The notes under the pieces: model-generated
Databases searched by the model: none
Told to the model about the DNA's origin: nothing
The model's input: the letters and a program-made list of their open reading frames with translations, nothing else
Shown here: in pieces, positions 17,061-25,040 of the stretch
Position numbering within the stretch: the first letter of the stretch is position 1
How the letters are laid out: the number at the start of each line of letters is the position of its first letter
Program-made: the position numbers and the translations under genes
Assembly (NCBI GenBank): GCA_036703315.1
Contig: DATNPH010000087.1
Span: 124,001-188,000, forward strand
DNA from: DATNPH01 sp036703315
GTDB lineage: Bacteria; Cyanobacteriota; Cyanobacteriia; Cyanobacteriales; Coleofasciculaceae
DNA length: 64,000 nucleotides
Direction: 5' to 3'

Positions 17061-17485
17061 CTGGACATTATTCCATCTCAGTGAGAACCACTATAAATCA
17101 GGACTGGGGACTGGCACTCCAAAAGTACCGACCGAGTTTGATACTAAACTATCCAACCACTTGGCGAGGTCATACCCGCTACAGGGGCAGATTACCAGCA
17201 TCGGTAAAATCGTGTGAGCTAAAGCGATAATTTTTTGATATATTCAAATTATTTAATATGCAATAAACAACATACTAAAAAAGTTGAATATAAAATAGTT
17301 GAATACTACCCCCAGTACTGTAGAACTTCAATACGCTGAAAAGCTGTAAGAAATTGTTGAGGCAGTGGGGTAGCTTGGCTTGGATGGGAGCTTCTTGTGT
17401 TGCCAAACAAGGGCGAACCGTTAATGGCAGCTATACCGCACAATAGTCACTTTTTTAGCCAATGATACTTTGAGGGTACTAATGT
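17061..17485. other. Intergenic region without recognised gene
   Basis: About 425 bases between the last glycosyltransferase and a small orphan gene. The middle (17225-17310) is very AT-rich with TTGAATAT/GTTGAATA direct repeats. I see no ORF supported by codon use, no tRNA and no clear terminator. Confidence 0.4.
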
Positions 17486-17875
17486 ATGAGTTACTCCGTT
17501 TATCAGCTCAATCTTCCAGAAAATCCAGAGGCCGTTATCTTTGTTAATGGTTTTTTGGCTCGCAATTTAGCCGGATTTTTCTGGATGTGGCGAAACATTT
17601 TTTGGATATCGAAAGTTACTGCTCAAGCTTCTAATTGTGTGCAAGTAAAAGCAGGAATCTGTAGCCCCAATGAAGTTGTAATGGTCAGCTACTGGCTTGA
17701 TGTTGCCAGCCTGAAAAATTTCTTCAGAAGTGAACATCATCGACAGATGATGCAATTCATTGTTAAAAATCCCAAAAGTCTATGTCTATACAACGAGACT
17801 TATCAACCATTACAAAGTGGTAAGTACATCAATGAGCCTCACGGCATGGCAGCCATATACGCACGCTCACAGTAG
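17486..17875 (+). CDS. Small protein, possible dimeric alpha-beta barrel (DUF4188/monooxygenase-like)
   Basis: A 129-residue protein. The middle part (NGFLARNLAGFFWMWRNIFW, then a hydrophobic-polar pattern, then VSYWLDVASLKNFFRSEHHR) resembles the ferredoxin-like alpha-beta barrel of DUF4188 and spheroidene-monooxygenase-like proteins, where a YW-x-D-x-x-x-L motif precedes a His-containing helix. The family is weakly characterised and no substrate can be named. It stands alone on the plus strand between the glycan locus and a convergent pseudogene. Confidence 0.6.
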   Translation: MSYSVYQLNLPENPEAVIFVNGFLARNLAGFFWMWRNIFWISKVTAQASNCVQVKAGICSPNEVVMVSYWLDVASLKNFFRSEHHRQMMQFIVKNPKSLCLYNETYQPLQSGKYINEPHGMAAIYARSQ

Positions 17876-17888
17876 CATGCTTATGGCC

Positions 17889-18548
17889 TCACAACATCTT
17901 TTCTAAGAACTGCTTGGCGCAATCGCACGGCGGATTATTAAAGAACTCCCTCGGTGGTGCCTCTTCAGCCAATTTTCCTGGGTCGAGAAACAAAATGCGA
18001 TTAGCCACTTCTCGCGCAAAGCCCATTTCATGGGTGACAATCGCCATTGTGATCCCCGTTTCCGTGAGGTGTTTCATTACCTCCAACACCTCTTTCACCA
18101 TTTCTGGGTCGAGTGCGGAGGTTGACTCATCAAACAACATGATATCTGGCTTCATTGCCAAAGAACGTGCGATCGCTACCCGTTGCTTTTGCCCTCCCGA
18201 TAACTTAGACGGATAAACATTTGCCTTCTCTGCCAAACCTACTTTTGAGAGCAGTTCCATTTCCTCTCTGCGTGCCACCTCCTCAGAAATGTGCTTCACC
18301 GTCATTGGTGCCTACATCACATTTTTCAGGGTAGTCATGTGAGGGAACAGAGGGAAATGCTGAAACACCATACCGACATTCTGACGAATTTCCATGATGT
18401 AGGTTTTTCGCGAGGTAATGTCCACTCCATTAATGTAGATCTTCCCTGCCGTCGGCACTTCAAGTAAGTTCAAGCAACGGAGAAATGTTGACTTCCCCGA
18501 CCCCAAGGGACCAATAATTGCAACAACTTCTTCTTGAATTAAATGTTT
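17889..18548 (-). pseudogene. Decayed polar amino-acid ABC transporter ATPase (GlnQ-like)
   Basis: Two minus-strand pieces in the same frame form one GlnQ/ArtP-type ATPase. The upstream piece has Walker A GPLGSGKST and the Q-loop QHFPLFPHMT. The downstream piece has LSGGQKQRVAIARSLAMKP, Walker B IMLFDE and the H-loop VTHEMGFAREV. They are separated by an in-frame TAG at 18312-18314, exactly where relatives read NVTLAPMTV; a single base change from TTG would create it. A TGA at 18549-18551 also closes the frame about 20 residues after the point where the N-terminus should begin, so the start is lost. FDESTSALDPE in place of the usual FDEPTSALDPE is a further deviation. No permease or binding protein is nearby. 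Readthrough is unlikely given both lesions. Confidence 0.88.
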
Positions 18549-18881
18549 TCAACTATACAACAATAATATTCAAATTTTATTCGAGTTAAGTAATTTTAAA
18601 AATTATCTAGTACGGTGAATTTCACTCTCTCTTTTGCAAAGACCGACACTGGTAAAATCTAGAGCTACATAACTACCTATAGAAAGAATTGAAATTATTC
18701 CTTAGGAAGGGTTTACGTCTTTATTAGTTACAAGTCAGTAGCAATTACCTCCTTTGTTGAGACAGGAGCAGCAGTGTCAAGTATCCTGAAAATGGTGGTG
18801 ACAGTCGCTGGCTACAATAAGAGCATATCGGCGCAAATTCTGCGTCCGGGGATTTACTATGCTTGCTGAAGGAACGCGGTT
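18549..18881. other. Intergenic region upstream of der
   Basis: About 330 bases, AT-rich up to 18720 and then more balanced. It should hold the promoter of der. No confident promoter, small ORF or RNA gene was recognised. The AT-rich part directly abuts the broken 5' end of the ABC ATPase pseudogene and may mark an old deletion. Confidence 0.4.
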
Positions 18882-20273
18882 ATGGTCTTGCCAATTGTTG
18901 CTGTTATTGGACGCCCGAATGTGGGCAAATCTTCTCTGGTCAATCGTTTGGCTGGCGTGACCGATGCGATTGTGCATGATCAGCCAGGAATGACACGCGA
19001 TCGCACCTATCGTCCTGCCTTCTGGCAAGACCGCGAGTATCTTGTTGTTGATACGGGCGGCTTAGTCTTTGATGATGATACTGAGTTCTTGCCCTTAATT
19101 CGAGAACAGGCAATGGCAGCGTTGGCGGAAGCGAGTGCAGCAATATTTGTCGTGGATGGTCAGGAGGGACCAACGCCAGCCGATGAAGCGATCGCAGAAT
19201 GGTTGCGTCAACAACCCGTACCCGTTCTCGTCGCTGTCAACAAATGCGAATCGCCCCAGCAAGGTCTTATCCAGGCAGCCGAGTTCTGGGAACTTGGCTT
19301 AGGCGAACCGTTCCCCGTCTCGGCTATCCATGGCGGTGGCACCGGCGAACTTCTTGATGAGCTAATTACCCACCTGCCAGCTAGCGGTACGATCCCCGAA
19401 ATACCTGAGATTAAAGTCGCCATTGTCGGACGCCCAAACGTCGGAAAGTCCAGCTTATTGAACGCTCTCACGGGTGAAAATCGCTCCATTGTTAGCCCGA
19501 TCTCTGGCACCACTCGCGATGCCATTGATATGGTCGTGGAACGTCCTGGTAACTCGGAAAAAGACATTGAGAGCAAAACCTATCGCCTCATCGATACGGC
19601 TGGAATTCGCAAAAAGAAAAACGTTGAGTACGGGCCGGAATTCTTTGGGATTAATCGAGCCTTCAAAGCCATTCGCCGATCAGAGGTGGTTTTACTAGTG
19701 ATTGATGCCATTGATGGGGTCACAGAGCAAGACCAAAAACTAGCAGGGCGAATTGCCGAAGATGGACGTGCCGCTATCATTGTGGTCAACAAGTGGGATG
19801 CAGTTGAAAAAGATTCCTACACGATCTACGAATACGAAAAACTTGTCAAAGAGCGACTAAATTTCATCGACTGGGCAGAAATGATTTTTGTCAGTGCCCT
19901 GACTGGTCAAAGGGTAGAAAAGATTCTCGATTTAGTAGACACCGCTGCTGAACAGCACCAGCGACGTGTGACGACCGCAGTGATTAATGAAGTGCTCAAA
20001 GAAGCCCTTAGCTGGCACACTCCCCCCGTTAGTCGCGGTGGGCGTCAAGGCAAAATTTACTACGGCACCCAGGTTAAAAGCAATCCGCCGACAATTGCCC
20101 TGTTTGTCAACGACCCGAAGCGCTTTAATGAAAACTATCGCCGCTACATCGAGCGTCAGTTCCGTCAACAGTTAGGCTTCACAGGGACGCCACTGCGTCT
20201 ACTGTGGCGCGGCAAAAAAACCCGTGAAGCCGAAGATTCTCAAGTTACGGCTAATCGAGCTACTCGCGTTTAA
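18882..20273 (+). CDS. der: Ribosome-assembly GTPase Der (EngA)
   Basis: Tandem GTPase needed for 50S ribosomal subunit maturation. It has two G domains, each with GRPNVGKS (residues 10-17 and 183-190), DTGG and DTAG as G3, and NKCE and NKWD as G4, then a C-terminal KH-like domain (about 355-440). At 463 residues it is the normal cyanobacterial length. The order der - cbiQ - pipX - pipY - sepF - proC is recurrent in cyanobacteria, and a regulatory link between PipX and EngA has been reported in Synechococcus. The ATG at 18882 fits the family N-terminus. Confidence 0.97.
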   Translation: MVLPIVAVIGRPNVGKSSLVNRLAGVTDAIVHDQPGMTRDRTYRPAFWQDREYLVVDTGGLVFDDDTEFLPLIREQAMAALAEASAAIFVVDGQEGPTPADEAIAEWLRQQPVPVLVAVNKCESPQQGLIQAAEFWELGLGEPFPVSAIHGGGTGELLDELITHLPASGTIPEIPEIKVAIVGRPNVGKSSLLNALTGENRSIVSPISGTTRDAIDMVVERPGNSEKDIESKTYRLIDTAGIRKKKNVEYGPEFFGINRAFKAIRRSEVVLLVIDAIDGVTEQDQKLAGRIAEDGRAAIIVVNKWDAVEKDSYTIYEYEKLVKERLNFIDWAEMIFVSALTGQRVEKILDLVDTAAEQHQRRVTTAVINEVLKEALSWHTPPVSRGGRQGKIYYGTQVKSNPPTIALFVNDPKRFNENYRRYIERQFRQQLGFTGTPLRLLWRGKKTREAEDSQVTANRATRV

Positions 20274-20337
20274 TGGCTAATGGCTAATAGCAATGAACAA
20301 TGAACAATGAACAATTAGCAATTAGCAATAACCAATA
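20274..20337. repeat. Short tandem repeats (TGGCTAA, AATGAAC, AATTAGC heptamers)
   Basis: The whole der-cbiQ gap is built of heptamer repeats: two of TGGCTAA, three of AATGAAC/ACAATGA, two of AATTAGC. This is the short tandemly repeated repetitive (STRR) type known from filamentous cyanobacteria. Copy number probably varies between strains. Confidence 0.8.
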
Positions 20338-21228
20338 ATGGATTTACTGCGATCGCTACCCCTAGGGCTGTACCTGGAACAACCAGTGACCTGGCTACAT
20401 CATCTAGACTCTAGGGTAAAATTCTTCTGGCTTATGAGCTTTCTAGCGGCTCCCCTATTGGCGAATCCTTACTGCCGTGTAGCGCTAGTCGCTCTGTTGA
20501 TTCTGCTGACCCTCTCGGCGGCAATTCCATTACGTGTATGGCGTCAGCAAATGGGTTGGCTGCTGATGGTGAGTTTTTTCGTCTTGATTGTTGCCTTGTT
20601 TGCCCCTGATGGCATGAATGTCAGCCACCAACCGAGAGTTCCAGCTGATAATCTGGCTTTGCCCCAGCCAACCGACTACCGATACGTGTTGTTTCCGTTT
20701 AACAAGGGACTACTCAACCTAACCATTACTCGTCGGTCTTTGGATCTCGCCATTCGCGTCAGTACGCTGCTATTTACTGTGGTCTACAGTAGTACCCTGT
20801 ATCTACTCACAACAGCACCAGAAGAAATTACGGCGGGTTTAGAAAGCTTAATGCGACCCTTACGGCGTCTGAACGTGCCCGTGACCGAAATTGCCCTCAC
20901 CCTAACTCTTTCGCTGCGATTCATTCCCCTAGTCCTTGAAGAAGTACAAAATTTGATTCGCTCTGTACGGACTCGTGCAATCAACTGGCAAAAGCTGGGT
21001 ATTCGCAAAAGCCTGCAAGTGTGGTTAATGATTGCGGAACGGCTGCTCGAAAATCTTCTGCTACGAGCTGAGCAAATTGCTAGCGCCATGACGGTACGGG
21101 GCTTCACCAGTCCCAATGAGCATCGGGTGCAGTGGCATCAGTTGCGCCTGCATTGGGGCGATTGGGTGGCATTGGGAAGTTTGCTCGTGTTTTGGGGAGC
21201 ACGACTGGCATGGGGGGGAATAGTGTAG
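20338..21228 (+). CDS. Energy-coupling factor transporter transmembrane protein (CbiQ/EcfT family)
   Basis: A 296-residue membrane protein with about five hydrophobic segments. The cytoplasmic coupling motifs characteristic of EcfT lie near AITWQKLGIRKSLQ and LIAERLLENLLLRAEQIASAM, ending with the A-x-R-G box AMTVRGF. EcfT links ATPases to a substrate-binding S component for vitamin or metal uptake. No ECF ATPase or S component is adjacent; in cyanobacteria this gene is regularly found next to der without them, so its substrate is unknown. Confidence 0.88.
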   Translation: MDLLRSLPLGLYLEQPVTWLHHLDSRVKFFWLMSFLAAPLLANPYCRVALVALLILLTLSAAIPLRVWRQQMGWLLMVSFFVLIVALFAPDGMNVSHQPRVPADNLALPQPTDYRYVLFPFNKGLLNLTITRRSLDLAIRVSTLLFTVVYSSTLYLLTTAPEEITAGLESLMRPLRRLNVPVTEIALTLTLSLRFIPLVLEEVQNLIRSVRTRAINWQKLGIRKSLQVWLMIAERLLENLLLRAEQIASAMTVRGFTSPNEHRVQWHQLRLHWGDWVALGSLLVFWGARLAWGGIV

Positions 21229-21429
21229 CTGTTTGATCCCTAAGATAGCAAGAGCATTAAGTCCGCTCCCCCTTGAAGTAATGTACTATGCGCCCTGAAC
21301 AGCGACATTCCTTCCAGATCTAAAGAGACTCGGCTTCCTGCCGTCCTTTTTGTGAAGTATTCTTGGCGAAGGTGGTAAAATTTTGAACAAGGAGCAAAAA
21401 TCGCAGCTTCTAAAATAAAAAACTAAAGC

Positions 21430-21690
21430 GTGACCTCTCTCGGTGTGAGCCAGTGGATGCCTCTACCCAGCAGTGGGATAGTAATAATGTAAGAAACTGG
21501 AAACCGAAATAAGGATCGCCCACTTTCTTCAAATCTAAAAGCCACATATGACAGCCCTGGAACGTAGGGAAATCTCGCCTGTAGAGGAAAGCTGGTTACA
21601 GCTGTGAGGTTAGCGAACAGAGGTGCTCTCTTCGCCTAGCATGAACACTCAACAGCGATGTTGAGAAGCCAGCCCCATAATCTTTGATGT
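21430..21690 (+). ncRNA. Standalone HEARO / IscB-type omega RNA
   Basis: The region carries the conserved primary-sequence blocks of IscB/IsrB omega RNAs, recalled from memory rather than by search: GGATGCCTCT near 21455, GTAAGAAACTGGAAACCG at 21489-21506, GACAGCCCT at 21550-21558, then AACGTAGGG, AATCTCGCCTGTAGAGGAAA up to 21590, and GAAGCCAGCCCC at 21665-21676. The spacing fits the known scaffold. The left end lies directly after GTGA (21430-21433), matching the described insertion preference after ATGA/GTGA. In complete loci an HNH/RuvC nuclease gene follows in the same direction; here the next gene is pipX. It may be a relic, or a guide RNA used in trans. The 3' boundary is uncertain by tens of bases. 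Confidence 0.78.
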
Positions 21691-21705
21691 AAGTGACTGG
21701 AGAAC

Positions 21706-21742
21706 GCAACGAGACAGAAACTGTTTCTGTTTATCGGGTTGC
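21706..21742 (+). other. Hairpin 3' of the omega RNA
   Basis: GCAAC (21706-21710) pairs with GTTGC (21738-21742), and inside it CAGAAAC pairs with GTTTCTG across a one-base gap in the linear sequence. No T-run follows, so it is not a standard terminator. It could be the 3' domain of the omega RNA or an end structure of the former element. Confidence 0.5.
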
Positions 21743-22064
21743 AGCGGCTCGAGAACCTTTAAACATCAGTTTCTGCAGCGCATACATACTCCTTGCAGAG
21801 CAACAGGGCTTTGAGTGTCTTTAGCCAGCAGGTTAGGATTCCCTGACAATAGCTTTGGGATTGGTGATTGGATTTATTGACGATCATGGGGCGTCATAAT
21901 AATTTAGATGTTTTTACTTGTTTAATGAAGACCTAGGCACTCCGTAAATACCGAATCAAGCTATTATCTGCATAACTTGAACCGGACTCAGCGGTTGTGC
22001 CCTTCGAGTTACTCCTCCTAACTAATCCCCTTCCTGGGGATGGGTATTTGTAGCATGGATGTTG

Positions 22065-22334
22065 ATGAACAGCGAAACCTACCTGAATCACCCAACGTTT
22101 GGTCTGCTTTTTCGAGTTTGTATGGTTGAAGACGGCCAGGAATTGTTCACCACCCTCTATGCCCAGCGCCTATTTTTTGTGGTGACAACTACTCCTAATG
22201 GCCTTGCCTTTGAACCAATTAGTCGTTCAGATGCGCGTCTTTTAGTGGAAAATCGCCTGCGTCTGCTCCGTCGCACTGGTTCATCTAACGACTATGAGCA
22301 GCTTCAGCATGTCCATAAGAAAACCTTCCAATGA
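22065..22334 (+). CDS. pipX: PII-interacting protein X, NtcA coactivator
   Basis: Small regulator that binds either PII or the nitrogen activator NtcA, depending on 2-oxoglutarate. It opens MNSETYLNHPTFGLLFRVC and contains LYAQRLFFVVT and FEPISRSDAR LLVENRLR, the Tudor-like domain, then the C-terminal helices ending VHKKTF. With the ATG at 22065 it has 89 residues, the same as the Synechococcus protein; an ATG two codons upstream (22059) is less likely. Its stop overlaps the start of pipY by 4 bases, the known pipXY operon arrangement. Confidence 0.95.
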   Translation: MNSETYLNHPTFGLLFRVCMVEDGQELFTTLYAQRLFFVVTTTPNGLAFEPISRSDARLLVENRLRLLRRTGSSNDYEQLQHVHKKTFQ

Positions 22335-23011
22335 CAGGCTCAATTGCAGAACGGATTACCAATATTCGTCAACAGCTACCGGCTAGCGTCCGACTGCTTG
22401 CTGTCACCAAACAGGTGCCAGTCGAAGCCATGCGAGAGGCTTATTGTGCTGGCATTCGGGATTTTGGAGAGAGCCGTATTCAAGAAGCAGAAGGAAAACT
22501 TGCCCAACTTCGTGATTTACCCGACCTTAACTGGCATCTAATTGGGCATCTACAGACTAATAAAGCTAAAAAAGCCTTAGAACTATTTCAATGGATTCAT
22601 TCTTGTGACAATTTAAAGTTAGCCCAGCGACTAAATCGATTAGCCGCTGAGCTGTCTGTGAAACCAAAAATCTGCCTCCAAGTCAAAATCGTGCCAGACC
22701 CTAATAAATATGGTTGGACAATACCAGAATTGCTAGCCGACTTACCAGAACTTGATCGGTACGACGCGCTGAGTATTCAAGGGTTAATGACCATCCTCCC
22801 ACTTGGGTTATCCAAACAAGAGAGTCTGGAAGTCTTTGAGCGTACCCGTGAATTGGCCGAAAAAATTAAGCAACAAAATTGGTCGAATCTTCAAATGCAG
22901 GAACTGTCAATGGGAATGTCCAGCGATTACCCTCTTGCCATACAGGCTGGTGCTACTATGGTGCGACTAGGGCAAATTCTTTTTGGTGAACGGACAGAGA
23001 CTGGAAGCTAG
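22331..23011 (+). CDS. pipY: PLP homeostasis protein PipY (YggS/PLPBP family)
   Basis: Single-domain pyridoxal-phosphate-binding TIM-barrel protein that buffers PLP and affects amino/keto acid pools. The PLP lysine is K27 in LLAVTKQV. Other family blocks are DFGESRIQEAEGK, WHLIGHLQTNKAKKAL, LQVKIVPDPNKYGW and ELSMGMSSDYPLAIQAGATMVRLG. At 226 residues it has the standard length. It is translationally coupled to pipX by ATGA. Confidence 0.95.
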   Translation: MTGSIAERITNIRQQLPASVRLLAVTKQVPVEAMREAYCAGIRDFGESRIQEAEGKLAQLRDLPDLNWHLIGHLQTNKAKKALELFQWIHSCDNLKLAQRLNRLAAELSVKPKICLQVKIVPDPNKYGWTIPELLADLPELDRYDALSIQGLMTILPLGLSKQESLEVFERTRELAEKIKQQNWSNLQMQELSMGMSSDYPLAIQAGATMVRLGQILFGERTETGS

Positions 23012-23433
23012 TTTCAGTCTGCGAGGTTGAGAACCCAGGGAAATTTTTCCGAGATATCCTAGAAAACTTCTCCTTCCACAACTTTGGAAGTTTCCCCAGT
23101 GAGCGAACTCGATACCTCAGTTTTGTCAAGGGGAGTCAAGGCATGGGATAACATATTGGCAACGTAACTTTATGATAGGTAATGTCGCCTTTAAATTGAC
23201 TTGGCGTTTGCTTGCAGTGTATTTGTAGGACTATCTGGTTTCCGGAGGCTGATGTATACTTTTGATTTATTTTGAAACCCTACCACGGTTAGAAGTGTTA
23301 GTAGGCCGAGCATAAGAGAGCCATTTTCCGCTCTGTTTTAATCTAAAAAAGCATCGTTTGAAGATTAGGGCCTTAAAGGCAACCGCTCATCAGGTTTTTA
23401 GCATCGAACTGAAGTTGTGATGGAGAGTAAAGG
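23012..23433. other. Intergenic region upstream of sepF
   Basis: About 420 bases. An imperfect hairpin at roughly 23064-23093 (AAACTTC ... GAAGTTT with inner CTTCCA ... TGGAAG) may end the pipXY transcript, though it has no T-run. The rest presumably contains the sepF promoter and leader. No ORF or RNA family was recognised. Confidence 0.4.
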
Positions 23434-24033
23434 ATGAACAACATATTTAACAAGCTACGAGATTTCGTAGGCCTCAATGAGCCAGTGGAATACGATTACG
23501 AGTACGAGGACGATGGGGATACCTACCAAAATCTCTATCAGCAAGAGCAGCAAGTGCAAGCGCCACCACCACCGACTCCAGAGGAAGAACGTCCGGCACG
23601 CCGTCGTGTTCGTGAGCGCACAAGTGTAGGATCAGAAGCAGGAATGGGAACAACTTCGATGAATAACGTGATTGGGATGCCTGGAGCTGTCAATGGAATT
23701 TCCGAAGTAGCGGTAATTGAGCCTCGCTCATTTGAAGAAATGCCGCAGGTCATTCAAGCGCTGCGGGAGCGTAAGTCTGTTGTCTTAAATTTGACAATTA
23801 TGGATCCAGACCAAGCGCAACGCGCAGTGGACTTTGTTGCAGGTGGCACCTACGCTATTGATGGTCATCAAGAGCGGATTGGCGAAAGTATATTCTTATT
23901 TACACCAAGCTGTGTTCAGGTCAGCACACAGACTGGTGTTGTTCACGAAGTGTCTTCGACGCAGATGCGTACTCCTCGTCCATCAGCTCCTGCTCCAGCT
24001 TGGGCGTCTGAACAGGAGCGGATGGCTCAGTAA
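23434..24033 (+). CDS. sepF: Cell division protein SepF
   Basis: Membrane-tethering partner of FtsZ. The first residues MNNIFNKLRDFVGL form an amphipathic membrane-binding helix, followed by an acidic/proline linker, then the SepF fold from about residue 90 (VAVIEPRSFEEMPQVIQALR, VVLNLTIMDPDQAQRAVDFV, GGTYAIDGHQERIGESIFLF). At 199 residues this is the usual cyanobacterial length (Cdv2). GGAGAGTAAAGG precedes the ATG. It is followed by proC as in many cyanobacteria. Confidence 0.95.
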   Translation: MNNIFNKLRDFVGLNEPVEYDYEYEDDGDTYQNLYQQEQQVQAPPPPTPEEERPARRRVRERTSVGSEAGMGTTSMNNVIGMPGAVNGISEVAVIEPRSFEEMPQVIQALRERKSVVLNLTIMDPDQAQRAVDFVAGGTYAIDGHQERIGESIFLFTPSCVQVSTQTGVVHEVSSTQMRTPRPSAPAPAWASEQERMAQ

Positions 24034-24068
24034 TGATTTGAAATTTGTGATTTTAGATTGGGTCGAGC

Positions 24069-24092
24069 ATCCAAAATCCAAAATCCAAAATT
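24069..24092. repeat. ATCCAAA heptamer tandem repeat
   Basis: Three units of ATCCAAA lie in the sepF-proC gap. This is the STRR type found in several other gaps of the window. It is not transcriptionally interpretable on its own. Confidence 0.75.
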
Positions 24093-24114
24093 TTCTTACT
24101 AAAGAGGTGCTGGG

Positions 24115-24951
24115 GTGTCTATTAAGCTTGGCGTAATTGGTGGTGGGGTAATGGGAGAAGCACTGCTATCCCGCCTAATTGCTCAAAAGCTTTATCGTCC
24201 TGATGAGATTGTGGTGAGTGAGCCACAAGCGCCCCGGCGTGAATTTTTCGTACAGAAATATGGTGTCAAAGTAACTGCTGATAATAGAGCAGCGGCGGCA
24301 TCGGATGTCTTATTGTTGGCGATTAAACCTCAGGTGTTTAATGCGGTAGCAACCGAGCTGACACAGGCAGATGCTGGCACCATCAGGTTGCAAGAGCATC
24401 GACCGCTAGTGGTTTCGATTTTAGCGGGTGTCTCTTTGAGCCAGCTAGAAGCAGCGTTTGGGCATCAACCCGTTATTCGGGCGATGCCCAACACTCCAGC
24501 AACGGTAGGGGCAGGAGTTACTGCGATCGCACCCGGTAAAGCCGTTAAGCCCAACCACATCGAGCAGGCAACGGCAATCTTTCAGTCCGTGGGAGAAGTG
24601 GTAGAGGTGCCGGAACACTTGATGGATGCCGTGACTGGGCTATCGGGTTCAGGACCAGCTTATGTGGCTATTATGATTGAAGCGTTGGCGGATGGCGGCG
24701 TAGCCGCAGGATTACCAAGAGCGATCGCCTCGAAGTTAGCGCTTTCTACCGTACTAGGGACAGCTCAGCTTTTGCAGGAAACAGAACTACACCCCGCTGA
24801 ACTTAAAGACCGTGTTACTAGTCCTGGTGGAACTACCATTGCGGGGATCACCCAGTTGGAGAGGGCTGGTTTCCGCTCAGCCGTAATTGAAGCCGTGCTA
24901 GCAGCCAAGGAGCGCTCTCAACAGTTAGGTCAACTGAAGGCTGAAGGTTGA
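24115..24951 (+). CDS. proC: Pyrroline-5-carboxylate reductase
   Basis: Last step of proline synthesis, reducing pyrroline-5-carboxylate with NAD(P)H. The N-terminal nucleotide site is LGVIGGGVMGEALLSRL. The C-terminal signature is near LKDRVTSPGGTTIAGI, and AVTGLSGSGPAYVAIMIEAL is the dimerisation/active-site region. The start is GTG at 24115 with AGAGGTG upstream. Length 278 residues, normal for the family. The end of the gene runs into an AGGCTGA-type repeat. Confidence 0.95.
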   Translation: MSIKLGVIGGGVMGEALLSRLIAQKLYRPDEIVVSEPQAPRREFFVQKYGVKVTADNRAAAASDVLLLAIKPQVFNAVATELTQADAGTIRLQEHRPLVVSILAGVSLSQLEAAFGHQPVIRAMPNTPATVGAGVTAIAPGKAVKPNHIEQATAIFQSVGEVVEVPEHLMDAVTGLSGSGPAYVAIMIEALADGGVAAGLPRAIASKLALSTVLGTAQLLQETELHPAELKDRVTSPGGTTIAGITQLERAGFRSAVIEAVLAAKERSQQLGQLKAEG

Positions 24952-24971
24952 AGGCTGAAATATAAAGGCTT
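24938..24971. repeat. AGGCTGA/AGGTTGA tandem repeat at the end of proC
   Basis: AAGGCTGAAGGTTGAAGGCTGAA covers the last codons of proC and the bases after it. It is another heptamer STRR that has moved into the 3' end of a gene. Confidence 0.65.
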
Positions 24972-25040
24972 AAGTTGGAACTCCACAGATACGTCTTGCA
25001 TCCAAGCTTGTCAAAGACAAACTTTTTCCTGCCCCACCGT

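Larger units (their letters stand above)
21229..22064. other. 836-base gap between cbiQ and pipX holding a structured RNA
   Basis: No coding frame of convincing composition is present. The part from about 21430 to 21690 matches the HEARO/IscB-type omega RNA and is listed separately. Downstream of it lies a strong hairpin (21706-21742), then 300 bases without recognised features up to pipX. No IscB/IsrB start or nuclease motif follows the RNA. Confidence 0.6.

Noticed and set aside
16981..17217. Plus-strand frame overlapping the end of the last GT4 gene
   Set aside because: Out-of-frame shadow that extends into non-coding sequence.
20274..20337. Possible CRISPR or attachment site
   Set aside because: Seven-base tandem units without spacers; typical cyanobacterial STRR.
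21960..22030. Possible tRNA (TTCGAGTTACTCC segment)
   Set aside because: No acceptor stem pairing, anticodon arm or full T-loop.
21229..22064. Group II intron or RNase P/tmRNA in the cbiQ-pipX gap
   Set aside because: No domain V/VI motif, no tmRNA or RNase P signature blocks; the IscB-type omega RNA motifs explain the conserved core better.
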